DNA of 64,000 bases from Actinorhabdospora filicis (GCF_030269765.1 NZ_BSTX01000003.1:372001-436000), one strand, 5' to 3'; positions 26,684 to 35,558 are shown, counted from the first letter of the stretch. Notes: a model not told the origin generated them from the letters alone. A program made the numbers and translations.

Positions 26684-28088
26684 GGACCGATTCTCCCGCG
26701 CGCGCCCGCCCGGGCAGCCGCCGGGCCGCGAGCAGCCCGGTGAGGACGGCCGTGGCCGCGCACACCGCGAGGACGGCGCGCAGCCCGCCGGCCAGGTCGC
26801 CGGTGTCCAGCCTGGGGCTTCCGGCCGCCCAGGTCAGCAGCCCGCCGAGGACGGCCACGCCGACGGCCGTCCCCACGCCCCGCAGGCTCTGGTTGAGGCC
26901 CGATCCGGCGCCCGCGCGGTCGGGTGGCAGCGTCTCCAGGACCGCGGTGATCGCCGGGACCATCACCACGCCCATGCCCGCGCCCGCGGCGGCCGTCCAC
27001 GCGGCGAGGAAGACGTGCCCGCTGGCGGCGGTGGTGAACACGCCCGCGGCCAGCGCGGCGGCCAGGACGCCCGAACCCCCGGCGACGGCCGCGCGCAGGC
27101 CCGCGCGGGCCAGGACCCGTCCGCCGATCTGCGCGCCCGCCATCATCCCCGCCGCGAAGGGCAGCAGCGCCAGTCCCGTGGGGACGCCGTCGAGCCCGCG
27201 CGTCAGCCGCAGGTACTGCGGGTAGGCGAACAGGAGCCCGGCCAGGACCAGCGAGACCTGCACGGCCACGATCGTGCACCAGCGAAACCGCGCGTCGGCG
27301 AACAACCGCAGGTCCACCATCGGCGCCCTCGCCCGCAGCTGGCCCCGGGTGAAGAGGGCGAGCAGGACCGCGCCCCCGCCGAGCGCGGCGAGCACGAGCG
27401 GATCGCCCCACCCGCGCTCCGGGACGGCGATGACGCCGTAGGTGAGGGCCGCCAGGCCCGCCACGAGCAGCGCGGTCGGGACCGCGCGCGGCGGCGGGGT
27501 GCGGCCACCGGCGTCCGGCGGGATCGCCACGGCGCACGCGGCGAGGACCGCCACCGCCAGCGGCACGTTGATCACCAGCACCGAGCCCCACCAGAACCGG
27601 TCCAGCAGGAAACCGCCGAGCACCGGTCCCAGCGGGAAGCCGATCAGGCCCGCCACCGACGCGAAGGCCATCGCCCGCCCCAGCTGCTCGCGCGGGAAGA
27701 GCGCGGGCACCAGCGCCATGGTCAGCGTCAGCATCGCCGCCGCACCCACGCCCATCACCGCCCTGGCCGCGATGAGCACACCGGCGTCGGTGGCGTAGGC
27801 GCCCACTCCCGAGCCGACGCCGAAGGCACCGACGGCGCAGAGCAGGACGCGCTTGCGGCCGAGGCGGTCGGCCAGCGCGCCCGCCGGGATCAGCAGGGCG
27901 GCCGAGACGATCGTGTACGCGTTCAGGACCCATTGCAGGGCGCCGGTGGAGGCGCCGAGATCGCCGGAGAGGGCCGGGAGGGCGACATTGAGGACGGTGG
28001 TGTCGAGGTCGATGAGCAGGACGCAGAGCATGAGCGCGCCGAGCGCGGCCCAGCGGCGGGTGGGGGAGGGGGCGGTGGCGATGGACAT
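26661..28088 (-). CDS. MFS drug efflux transporter, DHA2/EmrB-QacA type
   Basis: A 475-residue inner-membrane transporter with about 14 hydrophobic segments. LLIDLDTTVLNVALPAL is the EmrB/QacA motif D1, GALADRLGRKRVLL is motif A, and a VMGVGAAAMLTLTMALVP helix matches TM4-5. The ATG at 28088 (MSIATAPSPTRR) is chosen with GGGAG 4-5 nt upstream; a longer frame would run through the operator. Co-transcribed with the TetR gene that overlaps its 3' end. Substrate unknown. Confidence 0.9.
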   Translation of the reverse strand: MSIATAPSPTRRWAALGALMLCVLLIDLDTTVLNVALPALSGDLGASTGALQWVLNAYTIVSAALLIPAGALADRLGRKRVLLCAVGAFGVGSGVGAYATDAGVLIAARAVMGVGAAAMLTLTMALVPALFPREQLGRAMAFASVAGLIGFPLGPVLGGFLLDRFWWGSVLVINVPLAVAVLAACAVAIPPDAGGRTPPPRAVPTALLVAGLAALTYGVIAVPERGWGDPLVLAALGGGAVLLALFTRGQLRARAPMVDLRLFADARFRWCTIVAVQVSLVLAGLLFAYPQYLRLTRGLDGVPTGLALLPFAAGMMAGAQIGGRVLARAGLRAAVAGGSGVLAAALAAGVFTTAASGHVFLAAWTAAAGAGMGVVMVPAITAVLETLPPDRAGAGSGLNQSLRGVGTAVGVAVLGGLLTWAAGSPRLDTGDLAGGLRAVLAVCAATAVLTGLLAARRLPGRARAGESVHDLAGTA

Positions 28089-28116
28089 GGGGCTCCCGGG
28101 GGTGGGCGGCGGAAGG

Positions 28117-28162
28117 GAGATTCTGACAGTGACTCTCAAATGAGAGTAACTGTCAGAATCTC
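28117..28162. promoter_or_regulatory. Nested 46-bp palindromic operator upstream of MFS-TetR operon
   Basis: Arms GAGATTCTGACAGT and ACTGTCAGAATCTC are exact complements; one mismatched pair, a second exact pair ACTCTCA/TGAGAGT, and a central AA follow. Each half is itself a near-palindrome (TGACAGT-G-ACTCTCA and TGAGAGT-A-ACTGTCA), so two TetR dimers could bind side by side. It ends 29 bp before the MFS start. Confidence 0.8.
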
Positions 28163-28439
28163 GCGTGGCCACCCGCCCGGCTCACCCGGGCCTGCGGCCA
28201 TGCCCCACCACTGGCCGGGCTGGGGCCGCCGGCCGGGTCTACGGCCGCTGCGGCTCGCGCCTTGCCGACTGAACTCGGGTGGGAGCGTCCCGCTCACCCC
28301 GGGCTCGCCGGGCACCGGCCGGGGCCTCGTGGCCTTGCCGCGCCATGACAGCCCGCGCCCGGTCCGCGGCCTTCCCGCCGGTGCGGCCTCGCCCATCCGT
28401 GCGTGGCCCTCGTGCTGGCGCGTCGTGATTCCCGGTGGG
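28163..28439. other. Non-coding gap, no feature recognised
   Basis: 277 bp between the operator of the MFS-TetR operon and the end of the metal exporter gene. Open frames here are proline/arginine/glycine-rich in the manner of shadow frames and lack ribosome binding sites. I see no strong hairpin or RNA gene. Confidence 0.4.
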
Positions 28440-29429
28440 TCACCCCTGCCGGTACACCACCCCGTGCGGGTCCGCGCAGTGCTCGTCGGCGTGCTCGCCG
28501 CCCGCCGGGCCGCTCTCCAGGTGGTCGACCTGGAGGGTGCTGTGGTCGAGCTCGTGCTCGGCGCGCAGCCAGGTCTCGATCTCCTCGCGGACGGCGTGGC
28601 AGTCGGCGTCGGGGGTGACCAGGACGTGCGCGGACATGGCCGGCTGGCCGGAGGTGATCTGCCAGACGTGCAGGTCGTGGACCTCCACGACCTGCGGCAT
28701 CTCGGCGAGGTGGCGGCCGAGGGCGGCGGGGTCGATCCCGGCGGGCGCGGCCTCCAGGAGGATGCGGCCGGAGGCGGCGACGAGCCCGATACCGGCCTTG
28801 ATCATGAGGGCGGCCACGAAGAGGGAGGCGATGGCGTCGGCGCGGGCGAAGCCGGTGAGGACCATGACGAGCCCGGCGACGGCGGTGCCGATGAACGCGA
28901 AGAGGTCGGTGAGGATGTGCTGGAAGGCGCCCTCGACGTTCAGGCTGGTCCGGTTCGCCCGCGACAGCGCCCAGGCGGCGGCGAGGTTGACCACGATGCC
29001 CACCAGGGCGGTCACCAGGACCAGGCCGCCGGCGACCTCGGGCGGGTCGATGAGGCGCTCGATCGCCTCGTAGACCAGCCAGCCCGCCAGCAGCAGCAGC
29101 GTGAGGCCGTTGGCCTGGGCGGAGAGGATCTCGGCGCGCTTGAGGCCGTAGGTGTAGCCGCCCGCCGGTGGGCGGGCGGCCAGCCGGATCGCGATGAGGG
29201 CCAGCACGATGGAGGCGGCGTCGGTGAGCATGTGCGCGGCGTCCGACAGCAGCGCCAGCGAGCCGGAGACGACGCCGACGACGACCTCGGCGGCCATGAA
29301 CACCACGATCAGCCCGAGGGCGATGCTCAGCCAGCGCTTGTCGGCGTCGGCCGATACCCCGTGGGAGTGACCGGCGTGGCCCCCGTGGCCGTGCCCCTCA
29401 TGAGAGTGGTCCCCGTGGTCGTGGCCCAT
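28440..29429 (-). CDS. Cation diffusion facilitator (CzcD/ZitB-like) metal exporter
   Basis: A 329-residue Zn2+/Co2+/Cd2+:H+ antiporter candidate of the inner membrane. The His-rich N-terminus has repeated GH/DH units (HDHGDHSHEGHGHGGHAGH). Six TM helices follow; the metal site is in TM2 (LLSDAAHMLTDA, H-x3-D) and TM5 (FQHILTDLFAFIG, H-x3-D). The cytoplasmic ferredoxin-like domain (about 210-310) has VVEVHDLHVWQITSGQPAMS. GGGGAGGA lies just upstream of the ATG. An ArsR/SmtB-like inverted repeat at 29465 suggests metal-inducible expression, but no ArsR gene is adjacent. Confidence 0.93.
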   Translation of the reverse strand: MGHDHGDHSHEGHGHGGHAGHSHGVSADADKRWLSIALGLIVVFMAAEVVVGVVSGSLALLSDAAHMLTDAASIVLALIAIRLAARPPAGGYTYGLKRAEILSAQANGLTLLLLAGWLVYEAIERLIDPPEVAGGLVLVTALVGIVVNLAAAWALSRANRTSLNVEGAFQHILTDLFAFIGTAVAGLVMVLTGFARADAIASLFVAALMIKAGIGLVAASGRILLEAAPAGIDPAALGRHLAEMPQVVEVHDLHVWQITSGQPAMSAHVLVTPDADCHAVREEIETWLRAEHELDHSTLQVDHLESGPAGGEHADEHCADPHGVVYRQG

Positions 29430-29464
29430 CGCCGGTCCTCCCCGTGTCCGAAAGCTGCGCCTCC

Positions 29465-29487
29465 AATATATGCGTTGTTCGCAATAT
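29465..29487. promoter_or_regulatory. ArsR/SmtB-like operator candidate
   Basis: AATATATGCG-TTGTT-CGCAATAT, an AT-rich interrupted palindrome in GC-rich DNA, 36 bp before the metal-exporter start. Shape and location fit metal-sensor operators of the ArsR/SmtB family. Confidence 0.55.
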
Positions 29488-29526
29488 GACGCGCCCGGGC
29501 CGGGGCGACCCGGGCGGCCGGGCGGA

Positions 29527-30723
29527 TCAGTGTTCGCCGTCGGGGTCGCAGTAGTCGATCTCGTCGGTCGCCCGGAACGGCCCCGTCACCAGCTCGCGGG
29601 TGAAGCGCCCACCGGCGGGGATGTCGTCGGCGGAGGTCCGCAGCGTGAACTGCTGCATGACCCGCAGGCCCCGGCCCATGATCCGCACCGGGCGGCGGAC
29701 CTCGTACAGCGCGGGCCACGGACACTCGTAGTAGCAGGTCCCGCCGCCCTTGATGCTGATCGGCGCGATGTCCCCGGCGGCCAGGGCGGCGTCGATCTCG
29801 GCCTTGGCGGCCATGGTCTGGGCGGGGTTGTCGTCGAACTCCCACATCTCCTTGACGGCCTGGCGGGCGCGCTTGTCGGCGCGCCAGCGCGACAGGCTGC
29901 GCGGGTCGGTCAGCGCCCACGGGTCGAAGCGGGCACCGCCCGGCAGGCGGGAGACGTCCGGACGCGCGGCGGGCCGCGGCGGGCGGTAGCCCGTGGTCAG
30001 CAGCCGCGGCATGGCGGCCAGCTGGCCGATCTGGAACCACAGCTCCAGGGCCTGCTTCAGGTTGTTCTCGATGAGCTCGTGCAGGCGCGGATTGTGCTTG
30101 GGCGTGCGCAGCCCGAGCGCGTAGTCGACGGCCGCGGCCGCCTCGGCGCTCATCTGGCGCAGCCGGTTCACGATCGCCCGCCGCTCGGGCGGCAGGCCCT
30201 CGGCGCCCAGGGCGTGCAACGCGACCTCGGCGTGCTCCCGGATCGGCGGGACGGCCGCCAGCAGCGCAGTCAGGTGCTCCTGCGGGCACGGGTCGACCTC
30301 GATCCACGGCGGCAGCCCGGCCGGGAGGGCCAGCTCGGCGGCCAGGTCGTGGTCGGGATTGCTGCGGGCCTGCCGGGCGCGGCTCAGCCAGCCCTCGACG
30401 GCCCCGAACCACTCCGAGACCTGCCCGAAGGTGACCTCCGGGACGTACCCGACGGTGCCCGGGTCGGCGGCGTAGTCGGCGTCCAGCAGCGTCTCACCGA
30501 GGATCTGCAGGACATAGGCGTTCCACGAGGCCAGGAGCTGCCCGGCGACGGCCGGTGAGGCCTCCCACGGCGAGCCCTGGACGCGCGCCTGTTCGGCGTC
30601 CAGCAGCTCCTGGTAGGCGCTCTTGCCGGCCTGGCGCAGCGCCTCCAGGAGACCGGCGTCCTGTTCGCGGCGCGCGAAGGCGCGGATCTTGGTGAGCATG
30701 GTCGGAGCGAGCGGATCGGGCAC
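29527..30723 (-). CDS. Unrecognised ~398-residue soluble protein
   Basis: No family recognised. The protein is mostly helical, with charged and Ala-rich helices (LTKIRAFARREQDAGLLEALRQ at the N-terminus), a Pro-rich segment YRPPRPAARPDVSRLPGG near 250, and a more beta-like C-terminal part with GGGTCYYECPWPALYEVRRPVR near 330 and acidic end DEIDYCDPDGEH. No signal peptide or TM helix. Start: GTG at 30723 is favoured because AAGGAGG lies 7 nt upstream; the ATG at 30729 would leave only 1 nt. It is divergent from another unknown gene at 30933. Confidence 0.65.
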   Translation of the reverse strand: MPDPLAPTMLTKIRAFARREQDAGLLEALRQAGKSAYQELLDAEQARVQGSPWEASPAVAGQLLASWNAYVLQILGETLLDADYAADPGTVGYVPEVTFGQVSEWFGAVEGWLSRARQARSNPDHDLAAELALPAGLPPWIEVDPCPQEHLTALLAAVPPIREHAEVALHALGAEGLPPERRAIVNRLRQMSAEAAAAVDYALGLRTPKHNPRLHELIENNLKQALELWFQIGQLAAMPRLLTTGYRPPRPAARPDVSRLPGGARFDPWALTDPRSLSRWRADKRARQAVKEMWEFDDNPAQTMAAKAEIDAALAAGDIAPISIKGGGTCYYECPWPALYEVRRPVRIMGRGLRVMQQFTLRTSADDIPAGGRFTRELVTGPFRATDEIDYCDPDGEH

Positions 30724-30932
30724 GGGCATGCCTCCTTCAGAGAGGAGAAAAGGGTAATTCCGCGGGGCAAGCCGGGCCCGCCGCGCCGTTCACCGTTTCA
30801 CCGTCGGGTGTGGGCCGAAACGCCGATTTCCTCCCCCGTAGGTGTGATCGGTGAGACTTCCTTGGACCCCGCTACGCCCGAGGGCTGAAAAGAGGGCGGC
30901 GTAATCCCTGGAATGTGTGGCAGGCTGCGCGC

Positions 30933-31643
30933 ATGTCCACACTTCCCCATCTCGACAATTCGTGGATGTTCGACCTGGTTTCGGACGATCCGCGACTGCG
31001 CGGAGCGGCCCTGGCCCGCCACGAGGTCGCCAGTGACGAATACAGCGAACAGTGGCAGCGGGCGCACGAGCTCGACGCGTTGATCTGGACCCTCCGCGAC
31101 GACGACCGCGAGGTTCCCCCCGGGCTCCTCGCCGAATCCGACCAGGTCGGGCGCGCCCTCCGTGAAGCCGGTGACGGGACCCTCTGCGGGCTGGTCGACC
31201 GCTTCGCCTACGGGGACGCCGACGAGAGCGCCGCCCTGGCGCCCTACGCGGTCCTGTTCCTGACCCTGGAGAACCGTTACCCCGAGACGTGGGACACCGA
31301 GCTGGCCGCCGGGTCCCCGTGGCACCTGAAGAAACGCGTGCTCGACCGCTTCGTCCGCGACGGCGTCCCGGTCGGATCACGCGACATGGCCACCGAGGCC
31401 GTCATCGACGCCGCCTACCGCCTCCACCGCTGCGAGGACCGCCGCTATCCGCTGCTGGCCAGGCACCTGGACTCCGTCGCGCTCCGCGAGGAGCTCGCCG
31501 AGGCCTACGACAACGAGGACGTCATCGTCGCCGCCCGCGCCGGATACCTCCTGTGGGCCCTGGAGAACCCCGCCGCCCCGGTCACCCTGCGCTCCTGGCG
31601 CGACTGGATCGTCGAGGACCTCACCGAGAGCCTCACGACCTAG
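30933..31643 (+). CDS. Unrecognised 236-residue protein
   Basis: No family recognised. The sequence is acidic and helical (VASDEYSEQWQRAHELDALIWTL, LLARHLDSVALREELAEAYDNED), with no signal peptide, TM segment or obvious catalytic motif. ATG at 30933 is preferred over GTG at 30915, since CAGGCT-N6-ATG resembles other leaderless starts here. The stop overlaps the stop of the convergent HEAT-repeat gene by 3 bp. Both proteins are rich in helical repeats and Trp, and may belong to one locus, but function is unknown. Confidence 0.65.
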   Translation: MSTLPHLDNSWMFDLVSDDPRLRGAALARHEVASDEYSEQWQRAHELDALIWTLRDDDREVPPGLLAESDQVGRALREAGDGTLCGLVDRFAYGDADESAALAPYAVLFLTLENRYPETWDTELAAGSPWHLKKRVLDRFVRDGVPVGSRDMATEAVIDAAYRLHRCEDRRYPLLARHLDSVALREELAEAYDNEDVIVAARAGYLLWALENPAAPVTLRSWRDWIVEDLTESLTT

Positions 31644-33175
31644 AGCAGGGCCTGTGCGGCCCGCCGCCACTCGCCGTCCTCGGTGAAGGCGCGCCAGCCG
31701 CCGAAGTGATGCAACCCGCCGACGTGGTCGAGCACCCGACGGGCCAATGGCGCAGCGGCCTCCCGCGCCCCCATCTCGCCGAGGTGGACGAGCGCGGCAC
31801 GTGCCGCCGGTGACGCCTGCCCGCCGTCGAGGGACCCGGTGACGACGGCGACGAGAACCCGCGCGGCGACGGTGTGGTCGCCCGTGGACCGCCACTCGGC
31901 ACGAGCCGCACGCACCCGCGTCCACTCATCGGAGGCCGTCAGCTCCTCCGCGGCCGGACGCGCCGGAGCGTCCCGGATCGCCTCCTCCGCCCGCCGGGCG
32001 AGCGGCGGATCGAGCGCCGCCACCTCCGGCAGCGCCTCCACCGCGAGCGCGCCCCAGGCGATGAGCGTGTTCAGGTAGTCCAGCCGCTCCTGCCCGCCAC
32101 CCAGCCGCAGCCGCTCCCGGACCGCCGGGAGCACCGCCGCGACCCGCTCGCGGGGCAGCGCCTGCAGCACCTCGCCGATCGAGGGCAGGTCGCCCACCCG
32201 GTGCGTGCCGGTGAAGTGGGCCCGCGTGTGATGCCAGGAGTCCTCGCGCACCCGCCGTACCAGCGGGGCGATGACGCGCTCGTCGCCCAGCCGCGCCAGG
32301 GCCCAGACCGCGATGTCACCGACCTCGGGATCGTCGATGAGACCCGCGAACAGCGCCGGGCACGGGACCGACAGGACCGCCAGCAGCCGCAGCGCGTCCG
32401 GGTCCGGGCTCAGGGTCGCGATCGCCCCGGCGAACTCGCCGTCCAGATCCCGGCGCTCCGACAGCAGGACCGCCGCCGCGCTCAGGCCGCGTCCGGCGGT
32501 CAGGAGACGGTGGACGAAGCCGGGCCGGGCGTCGGCGCCCATGCGTCGCACGACGGTCGTCTCGTCGCCCCAGGCCGAGAGCACGGCGGGATCGGTGGCG
32601 ATGAGGGCGTCGTAGACCCCCTCGGCCTCCGCCCCCGCCGCCACGAGCGAGATCAGTCGCACCTCGGGCGAGGGGTCCCCGCGCAGGTCGTCCCCGGCCT
32701 CGATGAGGTACGTGGCGATTTCGACGCGCACCATGGGATCGGTCTCGGCCGGGAAACGCGCCCGCAGCGGGCCGTGCTCGCCGCAGGCTGCCAGGCCCTG
32801 CGCCGCCGCCGACCGGATCCGGGGCTCGGGGTCGCCGAGCAGGGCGGTGACGCGGGGGAGGACCGCCACCCACGCCGCCGCCCAGCCCGGGTCGACGTGT
32901 CGCGACCAGGTCGCCTCCTGCGCCAGTTCCCCCACGATCTCCAGCATGTCCGGGCGTTCGTGGGTCCCCGGTGTCCCGGCCAGCTCGACCAGGAACGGCA
33001 GGGCGGCCGTCGCCGCGCTCGGCACCCATCCGCCCTGGTGGTAGAGCAGGTTCCGCAGGTCGTCGTCGGGTTCCTCGCCGGCCGCGTGCGCCCGCAGCAG
33101 CCCCGGCACGTCCCCGGCGGAACCGTAGTTGTGCCGAAGCGCGCCCCAGTCGATGTCATCGAGACCGTCCAGCAC
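31640..33175 (-). CDS. HEAT-repeat protein
   Basis: A 511-residue scaffold-like protein made of HEAT-type helical repeats: VAVLPRVTALLGDPEPRIRSAAAQGLAACG near 110, LVAAGAEAEGVYDALI, VGDIAVWALARLGDERVIAPLVRRV near 270, and ALVHLGEMGAREAAAPLARRVL near the end. The N-terminus WGALRHNYGSAGDVPGLLRAH is seen in actinomycete HEAT proteins of unknown role. Start: GTG at 33175 with GGAGGG 6 nt upstream; the long frame to the right lacks a signal for initiation. HEAT proteins usually bind other proteins. The partner here is unknown. Confidence 0.78.
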   Translation of the reverse strand: MLDGLDDIDWGALRHNYGSAGDVPGLLRAHAAGEEPDDDLRNLLYHQGGWVPSAATAALPFLVELAGTPGTHERPDMLEIVGELAQEATWSRHVDPGWAAAWVAVLPRVTALLGDPEPRIRSAAAQGLAACGEHGPLRARFPAETDPMVRVEIATYLIEAGDDLRGDPSPEVRLISLVAAGAEAEGVYDALIATDPAVLSAWGDETTVVRRMGADARPGFVHRLLTAGRGLSAAAVLLSERRDLDGEFAGAIATLSPDPDALRLLAVLSVPCPALFAGLIDDPEVGDIAVWALARLGDERVIAPLVRRVREDSWHHTRAHFTGTHRVGDLPSIGEVLQALPRERVAAVLPAVRERLRLGGGQERLDYLNTLIAWGALAVEALPEVAALDPPLARRAEEAIRDAPARPAAEELTASDEWTRVRAARAEWRSTGDHTVAARVLVAVVTGSLDGGQASPAARAALVHLGEMGAREAAAPLARRVLDHVGGLHHFGGWRAFTEDGEWRRAAQALL

Positions 33176-33263
33176 CGAAATCCCTCCGCGCGGAAATGTC
33201 GAGAAGCCCCCGACGGCCCCGACCGACCGGTGAAAGGCTCTCAACCGACCTAAGGAGCACACC

Positions 33264-33635
33264 ATGAAGTACATGCTGATCATGCACGGCAACCCCGCCA
33301 TCTGGGACGCGCTGCCCGAGGAGCGCCGCCAGGCCGTCATGAACGGCCACGGCGCGTTCATGGAGGCCACCCGCGCCAGTGGCGAGCTGATCGGCACCGC
33401 CGCCCTGGACCCCGACCTGTCCAAGGCGAAGGTGGTGCGCGTCAAGGACGGCATCAAGGTCGCCACCGACGGCCCCTACCTGGAGGCCAAGGAGTTCTTC
33501 GGCGGCTTCTACCTCGTCGAGGTCGCCGACGAGGAACGCGCCCTCGAACTGGCCGCGATGATCCCCGACGCCGCCGTGGACGGCCTGGGCATCCAGGTCA
33601 GCCCGGTGGTGTTCTACGCCTCGGCCGAGGTCTGA
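33264..33635 (+). CDS. YCII/DGPF-domain protein (orphan)
   Basis: A 123-residue protein. The signature ATDGPYLEAKEFFGGFYLVE is at about 72-91, the same as in the ECF42 partner at 8495. The N-terminus MKYMLIMHGNPAIWDALP and length match the family. AAGGAG is 6 nt upstream of the ATG. Unlike the first copy it has no sigma factor beside it, so it may be an enzyme-like regulon member of the ECF42 at 7278 or of another factor. It ends before a bidirectional hairpin. Confidence 0.88.
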   Translation: MKYMLIMHGNPAIWDALPEERRQAVMNGHGAFMEATRASGELIGTAALDPDLSKAKVVRVKDGIKVATDGPYLEAKEFFGGFYLVEVADEERALELAAMIPDAAVDGLGIQVSPVVFYASAEV

Positions 33636-33641
33636 GAAACG

Positions 33642-33666
33642 GGGGCGGGACCACCGGTCCCGCCCC
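33642..33666. terminator. Hairpin between convergent DGPF and ribosomal protection genes
   Basis: 11-bp perfect stem GGGGCGGGACC / GGTCCCGCCCC with a 3-nt loop, in the 33-bp gap between stops. There is no T-run on either side, so it is likely a GC-rich actinomycete terminator. Confidence 0.6.
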
Positions 33667-33668
33667 GC

Positions 33669-35558
33669 TCACTTCACGTCCAGCAGGTACGCCGCCTGGT
33701 TGAACGGGTCGGGACCCACCCGCTCGCGCACCGGCGGATCGCCGTCCACGCGGCGGTGGCCGTGCGCCTCGGCCAGGAACAGGAACTCGCCGGAGGTGAT
33801 CGGCGGCAGGCGGCGCTCGAAGCCGTGCAGGGACCCCGCCTCCAGCAGCCCGGTCATGTGGCACACGCCGTCCAGGACGTGCTGGGAGCGCAGCTCGCCG
33901 TCGAACTCCTTGAGCAGCACGATCAGCGCGCCCAGCGACTCCGCGGGGGCCTCCAGCTCGAAGGAGTGCAGCGGCACGTGCACGTCGGTCCCGGCGGCGG
34001 CCAGGGCCTCGGCGAGGGCCAGCGGCACGATCCGCCGGAAGTGCCCGGCGTTGGTCGACACGCTGCTGTAGGCCGAGGCGGTCAGGGTGACCCGGACGTC
34101 CTCCACCCGCCACGCGTACACGCCCTGCTTGAGCACCTCGTACACGGTGTCCTCGATCGCCGGGTGGTAGGCGGGCAGCAGCGCGCCGCGCTCGATCTCG
34201 AAGCCGTAGGTGACGCCCTCGGCGGGTTCCACGCGCAGTTCCACCGCGGCCGGCCAGGGCGTCTCGCCCCACCAGCGGCGGGCGGTGGCCGTCCCGGTGG
34301 GCCGCTCGATGTGGACGGTGCGGGTCTCGTCGAAGGTCACCTCGACGCCGAACTCGGCGGCCAGGGTCGCGGCGATGACTTCCTTCTGGACCTCCCCGTA
34401 CAGCGACACGGTGATGTCGTCACCGGCGCGGACGTCGATGAGCGGATCGCGCTCGGCCAGATCGGTCAGGGCCGCGAAGAGCTTGCGCCGGTCGGTGGCG
34501 CGGACCACCGTCTCCAGCGTCGGCGGCGCGAAGAGCGTGCGCGGCGGCAGCAGCTCGCGGGAGCCGATCGCGTCGCCGATGCGCGCCTCGCGCATCCCCC
34601 ACACCTTCGCGATGCCGCCCGCGCGCAGCTCGCCCGGCGCGGTGTGCGAACCGCGCGTGAAGGGCCGCACGGCGGTCGGTTTGACCTCGTAGCCACCGGC
34701 GGGCCGGTGCGCCTCGACGCGCTCGCGGGGACGCAGGACGCCCGAGCGCAGCCGCACGTAGGCGACCTTCTCCCCGGCCGGGCCGCGCTCGATCTTGAAG
34801 ACCGAGCCCTGTGGCGGGCCCTCGGATTCGGGCGTGACGGGCAGGAACTCCACCAGCCCCGACATCAGCTCGGGCACCCCGGCGCCGGTGATGGCCGAAC
34901 CGAAGTAGACCGGGTGCGCTCGCCCGGCGCGGGTGTGCTCGGCGAGGATCGCGCGGGCCTCACCCTCGGGGAGCGCGACGCCGTCCACGTAGGACTCCAG
35001 GAGCCGGTCGTCGGGCAGGGTCTCGGCGAGCGCCTCGAACAGCGGCCCGCGCGGCGACACGGTGGCCGCGCGCGTGCCGAGCCCGTCGACCCCGGTCATC
35101 GCGACCACGCCCGGCGCGAGCTTGGCGGCCAGGTCGGCCAGCAGCCCGTCCTCGCGGGCGCCGACCCGGTCCACCTTGTTCACGAAGATGAGCGTGGGGA
35201 TGCCCAGGCGGGTCAGGACGCGGTGCAGCACACGTGTCTGCGCCTGCACGCCCTCCACGGCCGAGACCACGAGCACCGCGCCGTCCAGGACGCTCAGGGC
35301 GCGCGAGACCTCGGCGATGAAGTCGCCGTGGCCGGGGGTGTCGATGAGGTTGACGTCGAGCCCGTCGAGGGTGAAGGCCACCACGGCGGACTGGATGGTG
35401 ATGCCCCGGCGGCGCTCCTGTTCGAGCGTGTCCGTCTGGGTGGAGCCCCGGTCCACGCTGCCGATGTGGTCGATGACCCCGGCGAGGTGGAGGAGGCGTT
35501 CGGTCAGGCTGGTCTTACCGGCGTCGACATGGGCGACGATCCCTAGATTGAGCGGCAA
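33669..35558 (-). CDS. TetM/OtrA-family ribosomal protection GTPase
   Basis: A 629-residue EF-G-like translation GTPase. G1 GIVAHVDAGKTSLTERLLHL (about 5-24), G2 with RRRGITIQSAVV, G3 DTPGHGDF, G4 NKVDR, then the EF-G domains II-V and the C-terminal segment ending PFNQAAYLLDVK. It is closest in pattern to actinomycete OtrA and TetM, which remove tetracycline from the ribosome. The domain IV loop that carries SPVS in TetM reads YSSVS here (497-501), losing the key proline. The only reasonable start is TTG at 35558 (LPLNLGIVAHVDAG), within an overlapping leader ORF. Regulation through that leader is likely. Upstream neighbour is a separate oxidoreductase gene. Confidence 0.9.
   Translation of the reverse strand: MPLNLGIVAHVDAGKTSLTERLLHLAGVIDHIGSVDRGSTQTDTLEQERRRGITIQSAVVAFTLDGLDVNLIDTPGHGDFIAEVSRALSVLDGAVLVVSAVEGVQAQTRVLHRVLTRLGIPTLIFVNKVDRVGAREDGLLADLAAKLAPGVVAMTGVDGLGTRAATVSPRGPLFEALAETLPDDRLLESYVDGVALPEGEARAILAEHTRAGRAHPVYFGSAITGAGVPELMSGLVEFLPVTPESEGPPQGSVFKIERGPAGEKVAYVRLRSGVLRPRERVEAHRPAGGYEVKPTAVRPFTRGSHTAPGELRAGGIAKVWGMREARIGDAIGSRELLPPRTLFAPPTLETVVRATDRRKLFAALTDLAERDPLIDVRAGDDITVSLYGEVQKEVIAATLAAEFGVEVTFDETRTVHIERPTGTATARRWWGETPWPAAVELRVEPAEGVTYGFEIERGALLPAYHPAIEDTVYEVLKQGVYAWRVEDVRVTLTASAYSSVSTNAGHFRRIVPLALAEALAAAGTDVHVPLHSFELEAPAESLGALIVLLKEFDGELRSQHVLDGVCHMTGLLEAGSLHGFERRLPPITSGEFLFLAEAHGHRRVDGDPPVRERVGPDPFNQAAYLLDVK

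Noticed and set aside
28136..28396. 86-codon minus-strand frame in the gap next to the TetR operator
   Set aside because: Pro/Arg/Gly-rich, runs through the operator palindrome, no RBS or family resemblance.
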